A DNA stretch of 58,454 bases from Candidatus Lambdaproteobacteria bacterium (GTDB taxonomy: Bacteria > SAR324 > JACQKK01). The DNA lies in contig JACQKK010000034.1 of NCBI GenBank assembly GCA_016204605.1, forward strand, positions 1 through 58,454, given 5' to 3'. The position numbers were made by a program, and so were the translations under genes. How positions within the stretch are numbered: the first letter of the stretch is position 1; each line of letters starts with the position of its first letter. This document shows positions 52,094-58,454 of the stretch, piece after piece. Under the pieces are notes generated by a model, which was not told where the DNA came from, made no database searches, and saw only the letters and a list, made by a program, of their open reading frames with translations.

Positions 52094-53218
52094 ATGGCTG
52101 GGAACATCATCATCTCCGCCGACTCGCACATCTTCGAGCCCGTGAAGCTGTGGGAGACGCGCATGGACAAGAAGTTCCGCGACCGCGCACCGCGGTTCGT
52201 GCCCAACTACCAGGGCAAGCCGGGCACCTGGTTCGTCGCCGAGGGCGCCATGCTGCGCGCTGTGGGCAGCATCGCCGCGGTGGGCATGGACAAGGCCGAA
52301 CTGGCCAAGTTCGCCGGCGCCCACCACCAGGACCTGCGGCCGGGGGGCTGGGACCCGGTCGAGCGGCTGAAGGATCAGGCCATCGACGGCGTCTCCGCCG
52401 AGGTGCTCTACCCGACCTATGCGATGGGGCTCTATGCGATGCCCGATGCCGAGCTGCAGGAAGCGGCCTTCGAGGCCTACAACGGGTGGCTGCTTGAATA
52501 CTGCAACCACGCGCCCGAGCAGCTCGCCGGGCTGGCGCTGATCTCGATCCACAACGTGGACCGGGCCATCGAGGCGATGCAGCGCTGGCGCAAGCGCGGC
52601 CTGCGCGGCTCGATGATCGCGTTCGTGCCGCCCGAGGGGCTGGAGTTCAGCCAGCCCCACTACGACCCGCTCTGGTCGGCGGTGGTCGATCTGGGGATGC
52701 CGGTGCACCTGCACACGCTGACCGCCATGCGCAAGCCGGTCTCGCGCTTCAGCCGCGACACCTACGGCTCGGCCGCCTACGCCCAGTCGCCGCTCGACAT
52801 GCAGCTCACTCTCGCCGATCTCCTGTGCAGCGGCATGCTGGACCGCCACCCGCGGCTGCGGTTCGTGATGGCCGAGGCCGACATCGGCTGGATTCCCCAC
52901 CTGCTGGCGCGGCTGGACCGGGGCCACGAGCGTTACGCCCGGCAGCACAACATCCCGGCCAGGCATACCCCGAGCGAGTACTTCCACCGCCAGGTCTCCG
53001 CCACGTTCATCAAGGACCGCGTGGGCGTGTTCTGTCGCGAGTTCATCGGGGTGGACAACCTGATGTGGTCCTCCGACTACCCCCACACCGATTCCACCTG
53101 GCCCCGCTCGCACGAAAGCCTGGACATCGATTTCGCCGGCGTGTCCCCGTCCGACCGCCTCAAGATGACCTGCACCAACGCGGCCAGGCTCTACGGCTTC
53201 CACGTCAACGGCGGGTGA
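52094..53218 (+). CDS. Amidohydrolase-family (metal-dependent TIM-barrel) hydrolase or decarboxylase
   Basis: A 374-residue protein of the amidohydrolase-2 family, which includes hydrolases and decarboxylases of aromatic acids (ACMSD-like). The first strand has ISADSHIFEP, where DSH replaces the DxH metal motif. HLHT follows in the middle strand, and WSSDYPHTDSTWP near the C-terminus carries the catalytic Asp. GGGAG lies upstream of the ATG, and the frame upstream does not fit the family. The substrate is unknown. It stands apart, between the restriction-modification pair and a small membrane protein. Confidence 0.9.
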   Translation: MAGNIIISADSHIFEPVKLWETRMDKKFRDRAPRFVPNYQGKPGTWFVAEGAMLRAVGSIAAVGMDKAELAKFAGAHHQDLRPGGWDPVERLKDQAIDGVSAEVLYPTYAMGLYAMPDAELQEAAFEAYNGWLLEYCNHAPEQLAGLALISIHNVDRAIEAMQRWRKRGLRGSMIAFVPPEGLEFSQPHYDPLWSAVVDLGMPVHLHTLTAMRKPVSRFSRDTYGSAAYAQSPLDMQLTLADLLCSGMLDRHPRLRFVMAEADIGWIPHLLARLDRGHERYARQHNIPARHTPSEYFHRQVSATFIKDRVGVFCREFIGVDNLMWSSDYPHTDSTWPRSHESLDIDFAGVSPSDRLKMTCTNAARLYGFHVNGG

Positions 53219-53250
53219 GCCGGCGTCCCTGCCTGTCGCCGGCGTGACGG

Positions 53251-53304
53251 GAAATCGGCCAAACCGCGGCCGGCGTCAGCGTTGAAATCATGAACTTCCC
53301 CCGG
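53251..53304. repeat. 54-bp repeat, left copy
   Basis: Starts GAAATCGGCCAAA, then 18 variable bases, then TTGAAATCATGAACTTCCCCCGG. The right copy at 53815-53868 has the same layout and length. The two copies flank the small membrane-protein gene at 53445. Confidence 0.6.
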
Positions 53305-53444
53305 CTGGCGGCCGGGGCAAGGCCATCTGACCAACGACGCCACGGCGATTGACGGCGGCACGGGGGGAATGCCGGGGCGGCCCGGTTTCCGTTGGCGTGG
53401 CGGTGCTGCTTCAAGGGACATAGCTCTGCTCCACGGAGGGTTGT

Positions 53445-53678
53445 ATGAAATCAACATCTGCGCTGATCGCTTTGCTGATGATCGGCCTCGTCGTAGCCGT
53501 CATGGCGATTCACGTTTTCTCGTCTGCGCCGGCGCGCGGCAATCCGCCGGCGCGATACAAGCTGATCAAGGCCGGGAACAGTATTGGCGAGGCCGAGCAA
53601 GCGCTTAACGACTCGGCGCGAGAGGGATGGAAGTTCGAGGCCATCACAAATGGTGGCTTCTTTATTCTGTCAAAGTGA
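53445..53678 (+). CDS. Small membrane-anchored protein with DUF4177-like domain
   Basis: A 77-residue protein. Residues 6-26 are a membrane helix (LIALLMIGLVVAVMAIHVF). The following 50 residues, YKLIKAGNSIGEAEQALND to EGWKFEAITNGGFFIL, resemble DUF4177-like short domains in which a Trp and an AE..LN helix are conserved. A strong GGAGG lies eight bases before the ATG. It lies between two 54-bp repeats. Function unknown. Confidence 0.7.
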   Translation: MKSTSALIALLMIGLVVAVMAIHVFSSAPARGNPPARYKLIKAGNSIGEAEQALNDSAREGWKFEAITNGGFFILSK

Positions 53679-53814
53679 GCGTCTGCAATCGCCGGCGGTT
53701 GCACCTGCCGAAGTCCGGGAAATTCCACCTCCGCGGACGGGGCTGGACGCGATTCCAGCGCTTGGCGGTCGCCTGAGCCCGAGCGGTCGCCCTGGACGGG
53801 CGCCCGCGCAACGC

Positions 53815-53868
53815 GAAATCTGCCAAAATGTGACGTGATTCATCATTGATATCATGGACTTTCCCCGG
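53815..53868. repeat. 54-bp repeat, right copy
   Basis: Starts GAAATCTGCCAAA, then 18 variable bases, then TTGATATCATGGACTTTCCCCGG. It matches the left copy at 53251-53304 in both ends and in spacing, with an unrelated centre. It lies before the DUF1847 gene. Confidence 0.6.
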
Positions 53869-53935
53869 GCAGCACCCTATCCTAGAGTGATGTGACAGGT
53901 GCAGGTCACGCTGACGAGGAAGGAGGGGATACACC

Positions 53936-54634
53936 ATGGATTACGAGCTGCCGGGGTGCGCCTATTGTCCACCGAAGGTGCGGGCCTGCCGCGTCGGCGA
54001 AGCCGATGCGCGCGGGCCGGGCTTCTGCCCCACCAAGGTGGACCCGGATTCCATCGACGCGGCCTGGGTGAAGAACGCCGATCCGTTGGACATGCGGGTG
54101 GCGCGCGAATCCGCGCGGGTGGAGAGCGAGGGCTACTGCAAGTGGACCCGCGTCGAGGAGATCTGCCAGTTCGCCAAGAAGATGGGGTTCAAGCGGCTCG
54201 GCATCGCCACCTGCGTGAGCTTCGTGGATCAGGCGCGCGTGCTGAGCGCCATCCTCGAGAGCCACGGCTTCGAGGTGGCCTCGGTGGCGTGCAAGAACGG
54301 CGGGATCGACAAGGAGCAGATCGGCCTGCGCGATGACGAGAAAATCCGCCCGGGGCAGCACGAGTCCATGTGCAACCCGATCTCCCAGGCCGAGCTGCTG
54401 AACGCGGCGGGCAGCGAGTTGAACCTGGTGATGGGGCTGTGCGTGGGCCACGACAGCCTGTTCTACCGCCACTCCAAGGGGCTCGTCACCACGGTCGTGG
54501 TCAAGGATCGGGTGCTGGCCCACAACCCGGTCGGCGCCCTGCACCTGGCGGAAAGCTACTACAGCCGCGTCTGGGGGCCGGAGCGGCCCGCCAAGCTGCC
54601 CAGCCTCCCCGCCCAGGCGCGCAAGCGAACTTGA
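53936..54634 (+). CDS. DUF1847 cysteine-rich protein
   Basis: A 232-residue soluble protein of the DUF1847 family, often annotated as metal-binding. Nine or so cysteines are visible: CAYC, ACR, GFC, YCKW, ATCVSF, ACKNG, MCNP and LCVGHD. The Lys/Arg-Trp-Thr segment after YCK and the motif GLCVGHDSLFYRHS are family hallmarks. A strong GGAGGGG site precedes the ATG. Function unknown; metal binding is family annotation and not tested here. Confidence 0.88.
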   Translation: MDYELPGCAYCPPKVRACRVGEADARGPGFCPTKVDPDSIDAAWVKNADPLDMRVARESARVESEGYCKWTRVEEICQFAKKMGFKRLGIATCVSFVDQARVLSAILESHGFEVASVACKNGGIDKEQIGLRDDEKIRPGQHESMCNPISQAELLNAAGSELNLVMGLCVGHDSLFYRHSKGLVTTVVVKDRVLAHNPVGALHLAESYYSRVWGPERPAKLPSLPAQARKRT

Positions 54635-54738
54635 CGGGGCGCCGGGCCTGCGCCGGTACCGCCGCGCTCCAGCTTGCCCGGATGGGGCCGGAGCCGGAGC
54701 GGCGCACCCACGCGTGACGTCCGGAATCAACGCCAGCG

Positions 54739-55911
54739 TCACATCCGGGGCTTGTCCGCGGTGCGGATGGCGGCTGCGCCACCCTTCACCTTCAGGTCGC
54801 CGGCAGACGTAAGCGTGCTGCCGTCCCACTTGAACACCATCACGTTCCGTTCGACCATATTGCCGACCAGAATCGTGCGGTTGTCGTCGCTGAACGCCGC
54901 GCCCTGGGACCAGTGGCCGATCGGCGCCTCGGCCACCTTGGTCAGCCTGGTGCCCTCCACGCGGAACAGCAACAGCTTGCCGTTGTCGGCGTAGAACGGT
55001 GAGGTGGGTGCCTTGTTGCTGCCGTTCATCGCGACAACGGCACACAGCGTGCCGTCGGGGGAGAGCTTGATGCCCTCGGGAGTCTGGCCGACCGTGACGG
55101 TCTCCACCACCCGCGGCGGTTTGAGTCGCAGGTCGATGATACTGATCGTGTCCGCGTCCCCGCCGCCCATCCCGATATTGGCCACGACGGCGATGGTGCC
55201 CTGCGAGCTGATGTCGATGCCATAGGTGCGCAGGCCGGCGAAGATGGCGCGCTTGGCTTGCTCCAGCTTCGTGCCCTCGATGGAAAGCACGGAGATGCGG
55301 CTGTCGCCATCGCGCGTGACCAACGCCATCTTGCCGTCGGGAGTGATGGCGACTTGGCTCGGGCCAGACTTCTCATCGCCGATCTTCAGAGTGCCCTTCG
55401 CGGTCACGGTCTTGCCGGCGATGCTGAAGATGGAGACGGTGCCCTCCGCCCGGTTGGCCACCAGGGCCAGCGTCCCCTGGCGGTTGATGGAGAGGCCGGC
55501 GGGCGATTTGCCGGTCTCCAGCGTCGCGATCACCGCCGGAGGGTCGGCTTTCAGGTCCACGACCGTGAGTCGGTTGTCAGGGATGACCTTCTTGGGGTCC
55601 TTGGGGTTGATCTTCATGGCGGCGGTCACCAGCGCCAGCCCTTCATCGGGGGTGAGGGCTACACTCAACGGTGGTCCCGCCACGCTGGTCGGCACCTCCA
55701 GCTCCGCGATCACTTTGGGCGCCGCGCCGGACAGTTCGATGATCGCAATCGTATCGGGTGCGGGGTTCTGCACGGTCGTCGACACACCGTTGACCAGGTG
55801 CACCTTGTTGTCGTTGGCCGAGACAGCCAGCTCCGCACGCGCCTGTGCCAGCCAAACCTGCGTGCCCACGCACAGCACCAGCAACCAGCGGAAGAAATCG
55901 GCGGATCGCAT
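54739..55911 (-). CDS. Exported YVTN-type beta-propeller protein
   Basis: A 390-residue periplasmic protein with a signal peptide (WLLVLCVGTQVWLAQARA). The body is built from about seven repeats of the YVTN/lactonase type, with recurring SINRQGTLALVANRA, AITPDGKMALVTR, DISSQGTIAVVANI and KLSPDGTLCAVVAMN. Such propellers serve as lactonases or binding scaffolds; no catalytic set is recognisable. The gene stands alone. Function unknown. Confidence 0.85.
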   Translation of the reverse strand: MRSADFFRWLLVLCVGTQVWLAQARAELAVSANDNKVHLVNGVSTTVQNPAPDTIAIIELSGAAPKVIAELEVPTSVAGPPLSVALTPDEGLALVTAAMKINPKDPKKVIPDNRLTVVDLKADPPAVIATLETGKSPAGLSINRQGTLALVANRAEGTVSIFSIAGKTVTAKGTLKIGDEKSGPSQVAITPDGKMALVTRDGDSRISVLSIEGTKLEQAKRAIFAGLRTYGIDISSQGTIAVVANIGMGGGDADTISIIDLRLKPPRVVETVTVGQTPEGIKLSPDGTLCAVVAMNGSNKAPTSPFYADNGKLLLFRVEGTRLTKVAEAPIGHWSQGAAFSDDNRTILVGNMVERNVMVFKWDGSTLTSAGDLKVKGGAAAIRTADKPRM

Positions 55912-56142
55912 GATTCTCTCCGGAAAGTGGCGTTCGGTGATACGCGGACGCTAGGATTGACCACCTGCAGCGGCCTTTCGCCCGGCGCCGCGCTGGTGCC
56001 GCCCGGCTGGCGTGGTCTCTCACGCCGAATCCCGGAGCGGATGCGAGACCCCGGGCTCGAAGCGCTGCCGTATTCAGGTACAGGCCGCACTCTTATCACG
56101 TTCCGGGCCCTGTGTGTTTCCGGCGCGCCAGGGCGGGCACCC

Positions 56143-56766
56143 TCAGCGCGGTTCGGGCGGGGCGCCTTGCGGCGGCGGAGCTTCGGACGAGCGCACCTCC
56201 GCGCGCAGATCCGCCAGCCGGGCCCGGTATCCTTCCGCGTCGCCGTACTCCAGGAACTGGACGTAGCGCTTGTGGGCCGCCACCACCTTTCGCGCGTGCT
56301 TGATGGGGCACCAGTACTGCTCGGTGCGGCTCGCGATTTCGGTGGCATAGGCCAGCACGCCGTTCCCATAGGCGCAGTAGAGGCAGTTCACGCGCTCGAT
56401 GGCGTTCAGGTAGGCGAGGTGGTGGCGATCCAGCGCCAGGTACGGGCCGCGCTCGACCCGCGGGATGCCGTAGGCCGGGAAGCAGAGCCACTGGTAGACG
56501 GTCATGCCGAGATCGAGCAGCGCGATCGGGACGATGAGGGAATAGATCACCGGCGCGGTCAGAAACGAGAGCAGGCTCGACCCCCGCAGGTAGCGATACA
56601 GCCCGACGCGCAGCGCTTTCTGCGCCTGGAGCACGTCGTGCTCGAAGCGGACGGTCTTGTCCCGCAGGGTGAACCGGAATCGCTCGCGGCGGCGCGTCAG
56701 CTCCGCGTCGAGCTCCTCCTCCAGGGCATGGATCCGCTCCAGCAATTCCGTCAGCACGCTGCGCAT
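56143..56766 (-). CDS. Membrane-associated protein of unknown function
   Basis: About 207 residues. An N-terminal coiled coil (TELLERIHALEEELDAELTR) is followed by a hydrophobic hairpin (FLTAPVIYSLIVPIALLDLGMTVYQW) and a conserved-looking block (ERVNCLYCAYGNGVLAYATEI, WCPIKHA) with a CxxC pair and a further Cys and His that could bind a metal. I think I have seen this type as a widespread uncharacterised protein but cannot name a family. ATG at 56764-56766 with GGGAG upstream. The C-terminus is Pro-rich. Confidence 0.7.
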   Translation of the reverse strand: MRSVLTELLERIHALEEELDAELTRRRERFRFTLRDKTVRFEHDVLQAQKALRVGLYRYLRGSSLLSFLTAPVIYSLIVPIALLDLGMTVYQWLCFPAYGIPRVERGPYLALDRHHLAYLNAIERVNCLYCAYGNGVLAYATEIASRTEQYWCPIKHARKVVAAHKRYVQFLEYGDAEGYRARLADLRAEVRSSEAPPPQGAPPEPR

Positions 56767-57189
56767 CACAAGGGACTCCCAGGTGGATGACCGCCGGCGC
56801 GGGCAGGCCGGCCGGGAAGGCGACCGATCCGGCCGCGCGCCGCATGGCGTTCGCCGGCCGTCGCGGCTCGTCCTCGAGCCAGCCGGGGACGCCGTGGGGC
56901 TGCACCGGACCCCACCGCCGCCGACACCGTCGATGTCCCAGGGTTTGAAGGCGATGTTACCATGATGGATGGAAAAGTCGGCCAGGGGAAGCAAGAAATG
57001 ACGGCGGGCGTCGCCCCTGGTGACCGGCCACTTGGAGCTGCGGGTGGCCTCGTGAGTGGTCCTGGCGCGCACCTGTTCGGTCGACGGCCACGCGGACGGG
57101 GCCGATTTCCACGCCGGCAGCCTCTCCTTCAACCTCGGCGACGTGATCGAGTTCCAGCGGATCGCGGGCGCGCGGCTGGCGTGGCCTCC
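56767..57189. other. Intergenic region before the comM fragment
   Basis: About 423 bases. No credible gene: open frames here are short and lack family features. A plus-strand frame near 57056-57180 reads plausibly (SLSFNLGDVIEFQRI) but has no start context and ends within the comM fragment, so it may be a decayed gene piece. Confidence 0.4.
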
Positions 57190-57696
57190 TCACCTCTCGC
57201 TGCCGCGGTCCAGCTTGCGGTACTGGATGGCCTCGGCAACGTGGGCGGGGAGAATTTCGGGTGCCTCGGCCAGGTCGGCGATGGTGCGCGCCACCTTGCG
57301 GATGCGGGCGTGGGCGCGCGCGCTGAGCCCCAGCCGCTCGGTGGCCTTGCGCAGCAGCCCCAGCGATTCGGCGGAGAGCGGCGCCAGCGCTTCGAGCTGG
57401 GCGGGCGTCATCATGGCGTTGTGGCGGGTGGCCGAATCGCGGAAGCGTTGGCGCTGGCGCTCGCGTGCGGCCTCGACGCGCGCCCGCACGACAGCCGAGC
57501 TTTCGCCCCGCCGCACCTCGACCAGGCGATCGAACGGCGCCACCGGCACGTCCACCTGCAGGTCGATCCGGTCCAAGAGCGGCCCCGAGATGCGCGCCCG
57601 GTACTTCTGGATGGCGGGCGGCGCGCAGGTGCAGCGCCGGGTGGGGTCGCCCTGGTACCCGCAGGGGCATGCTGGCGTGGCCCTGTTGCGGCGTCT
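57190..57696 (-). pseudogene. comM: 3' fragment of comM (Mg-chelatase-like ATPase), interrupted
   Basis: The last 160 or so residues of a ComM/YifB protein, a helicase that helps natural transformation. Visible are CPCGYQGDPTRRCTCAP, the following YRARISGPLLDRIDLQVDVP and GLSARAHARIRKVARTIADLA, which is the C-terminal Mg-chelatase domain. Upstream of CPCGY (57669) the expected family sequence ending NPCPCG is lost: the residues read ATPA and a stop occurs at 57697-57699. The N-terminal Walker-containing part is not present; a serine-recombinase gene follows immediately. The gene is therefore cut by an inserted element. Confidence 0.85.
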
Positions 57697-58454
57697 TCAG
57701 GATAAAAAGGGGGAAGGTAACAAAGATCGATGGTGACCTCGTTTCCCGCGACCACGATCTTCTCGACGACGTTCTCGACGATCTGGCGCTTCTCCTCGAA
57801 CGCCAGGTCGGGCCAGCGGCTGTAGAGGTCACGGGCTTCCGCGAGAATCTCGTCGCTGGACAGGTAGCGGATCTTGAGGAAGTCGATCTCGCCCTGGAGC
57901 CGGGGAATCTGGTCGGCCAGCTCCGCCTGGCGAGCCTCCAGGGGCCGGTAGCGCTCGCCGAAGCCCTGGCTCGTGATCTCCTCGTCCATATAGAGCCGGT
58001 AGACTCGATCCATCTCCGCGGCGACCTTCTTCTGCTCGGCTTCCAGCACGCGCAGCAGCTCCTCCTTGTCCTTGATCGTCTTATCGGCCTGGCTCAGGTA
58101 TTCGGCCACGTCGGTGGGCGAGAAGAAGAAGCCCTTGAGCTGCTCGTAGAACACGGCGTCGAGATCGGTGATCGGAATCTTGTTGCGGCACCTGGTGCAC
58201 ACGTACTTTGCCGAGTTGGACGGCACGTACATCTTGCCGCCGCACCCGCACCGGGTGACCCCGCCGAAGAGCTGCACCGCGCGGCGGGACGGCTTCTTCC
58301 CCTGTCGCCTGCGCTCCTCGATCATCTGATTGCACTGGTTCCAGAGCACCTCGGGGACGATGGCCTCGACCTCGGAGAACACCCACTCGTCCTGCGGCTT
58401 CAGCTCCCAGTGCTTCCCGGTGCCGGCGCTGCGCGTGTAGTTGGCCCGGCGCAA
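57411..58454 (-). CDS. Large serine recombinase, C-terminal part (runs off right edge)
   Basis: The C-terminal 347 residues of a site-specific recombinase; the catalytic resolvase domain with its Ser lies beyond base 58454. The recombinase domain continues through ELKPQDEWVFSEVEAIVPEVLWNQ, then a zinc-ribbon type CGCGGK...CTRCRN, a long coiled coil (residues about 125-205) and the end segment ENVVEKIVVAGNEVTIDL. From about position 57690 down to the stop at 57411 the frame runs through comM sequence in another frame, giving an artificial-looking Arg/Ala-rich tail of roughly 90 residues. Its gene touches the broken comM, so it probably catalysed the insertion. Confidence 0.88.
   Translation of the reverse strand: MRRANYTRSAGTGKHWELKPQDEWVFSEVEAIVPEVLWNQCNQMIEERRRQGKKPSRRAVQLFGGVTRCGCGGKMYVPSNSAKYVCTRCRNKIPITDLDAVFYEQLKGFFFSPTDVAEYLSQADKTIKDKEELLRVLEAEQKKVAAEMDRVYRLYMDEEITSQGFGERYRPLEARQAELADQIPRLQGEIDFLKIRYLSSDEILAEARDLYSRWPDLAFEEKRQIVENVVEKIVVAGNEVTIDLCYLPPFYPEDAATGPRQHAPAGTRATPPGAAPARRPPSRSTGRASRGRSWTGSTCRWTCRWRRSIAWSRCGGAKARLSCGRASRPHASASANASAIRPPATTP

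Overview
This window is very GC-rich DNA from a Gram-negative bacterium: it encodes an RND efflux pump, a POTRA-type FtsQ, and many periplasmic c-type cytochromes. It contains one tRNA gene, whose 3' CCA is not encoded. That argues against a typical gammaproteobacterium but does not settle the phylum. The murC-murB gene order, the abundant CoA-acid catabolism genes and the multiheme cytochromes would fit a high-GC proteobacterial or Methylomirabilota/Rokubacteria-like lineage. This placement is inference only.

Layout. (1) 1-4.7 kb: 5' part of aconitase (minus strand), a divergent ketol-acid reductoisomerase of the Bacteroidetes/fungal-like type, a three-domain Xaa-Pro aminopeptidase, and a histidine-kinase ATPase fragment. 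(2) 4.8-6.4 kb: an exported metallophosphatase-like protein fused to a tetraheme cytochrome c module. (3) 6.5-10.3 kb: a three-subunit molybdenum hydroxylase (FAD, 2Fe-2S and Mo subunits, overlapping genes). (4) 10.4-16 kb: a broken-off division/cell-wall block murC-murB-ftsQ-dtd, a cyclic-nucleotide-sensor/methyltransferase fusion, and tRNA-Leu(GAG). (5) 16.3-19.4 kb: pirin, a secreted unknown and a FecR-domain protein. (6) 20.0-27.6 kb: the most striking locus. Seven co-directional genes encode a heme-binding EB_dh-type protein, a tetraheme cytochrome, an NrfC-like Fe-S protein, an NrfD-like quinone-binding membrane protein, a pentaheme cytochrome, a heptaheme NapC/NirT-like inner-membrane cytochrome (ImcH-like in layout) and a PCYCGC-type protein. 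No catalytic Mo or nitrite-reductase subunit is present, so it looks like a quinol-oxidising electron conduit with an unknown terminal acceptor. (7) 27.6-36.4 kb: MFS transporter, hydrolase, LDH2-family dehydrogenase, SDR, enoyl-CoA hydratase, enolase-superfamily enzyme and MaoC hydratase (probable acid catabolism), interrupted by a low-GC putative abortive-infection gene. (8) 36.6-40.9 kb: RND pump and adaptor. (9) 41.1-45.5 kb: a tandem duplication of an oligopeptide-type binding protein plus the 3' end of an acylphosphatase gene. (10) 45.5-50 kb: DedA protein, class IV aminotransferase, a secreted unknown and an MFS protein. (11) 50.1-51.8 kb: a XhoI/PaeR7I-family restriction endonuclease with a DNA methyltransferase. 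(12) 52-57 kb: amidohydrolase, small membrane protein between two 54-bp repeats, DUF1847 protein, beta-propeller protein and a membrane-associated unknown. (13) 57.2 kb to the end: the 3' end of comM, cut by an element whose large serine recombinase runs off the right edge.

Functionally, the window combines ordinary chromosomal metabolism with one respiratory locus and three accessory insertions (Abi-like gene, restriction-modification pair, serine-recombinase element in comM). Dispersed short GC-rich palindromes mark several intergenic spaces.
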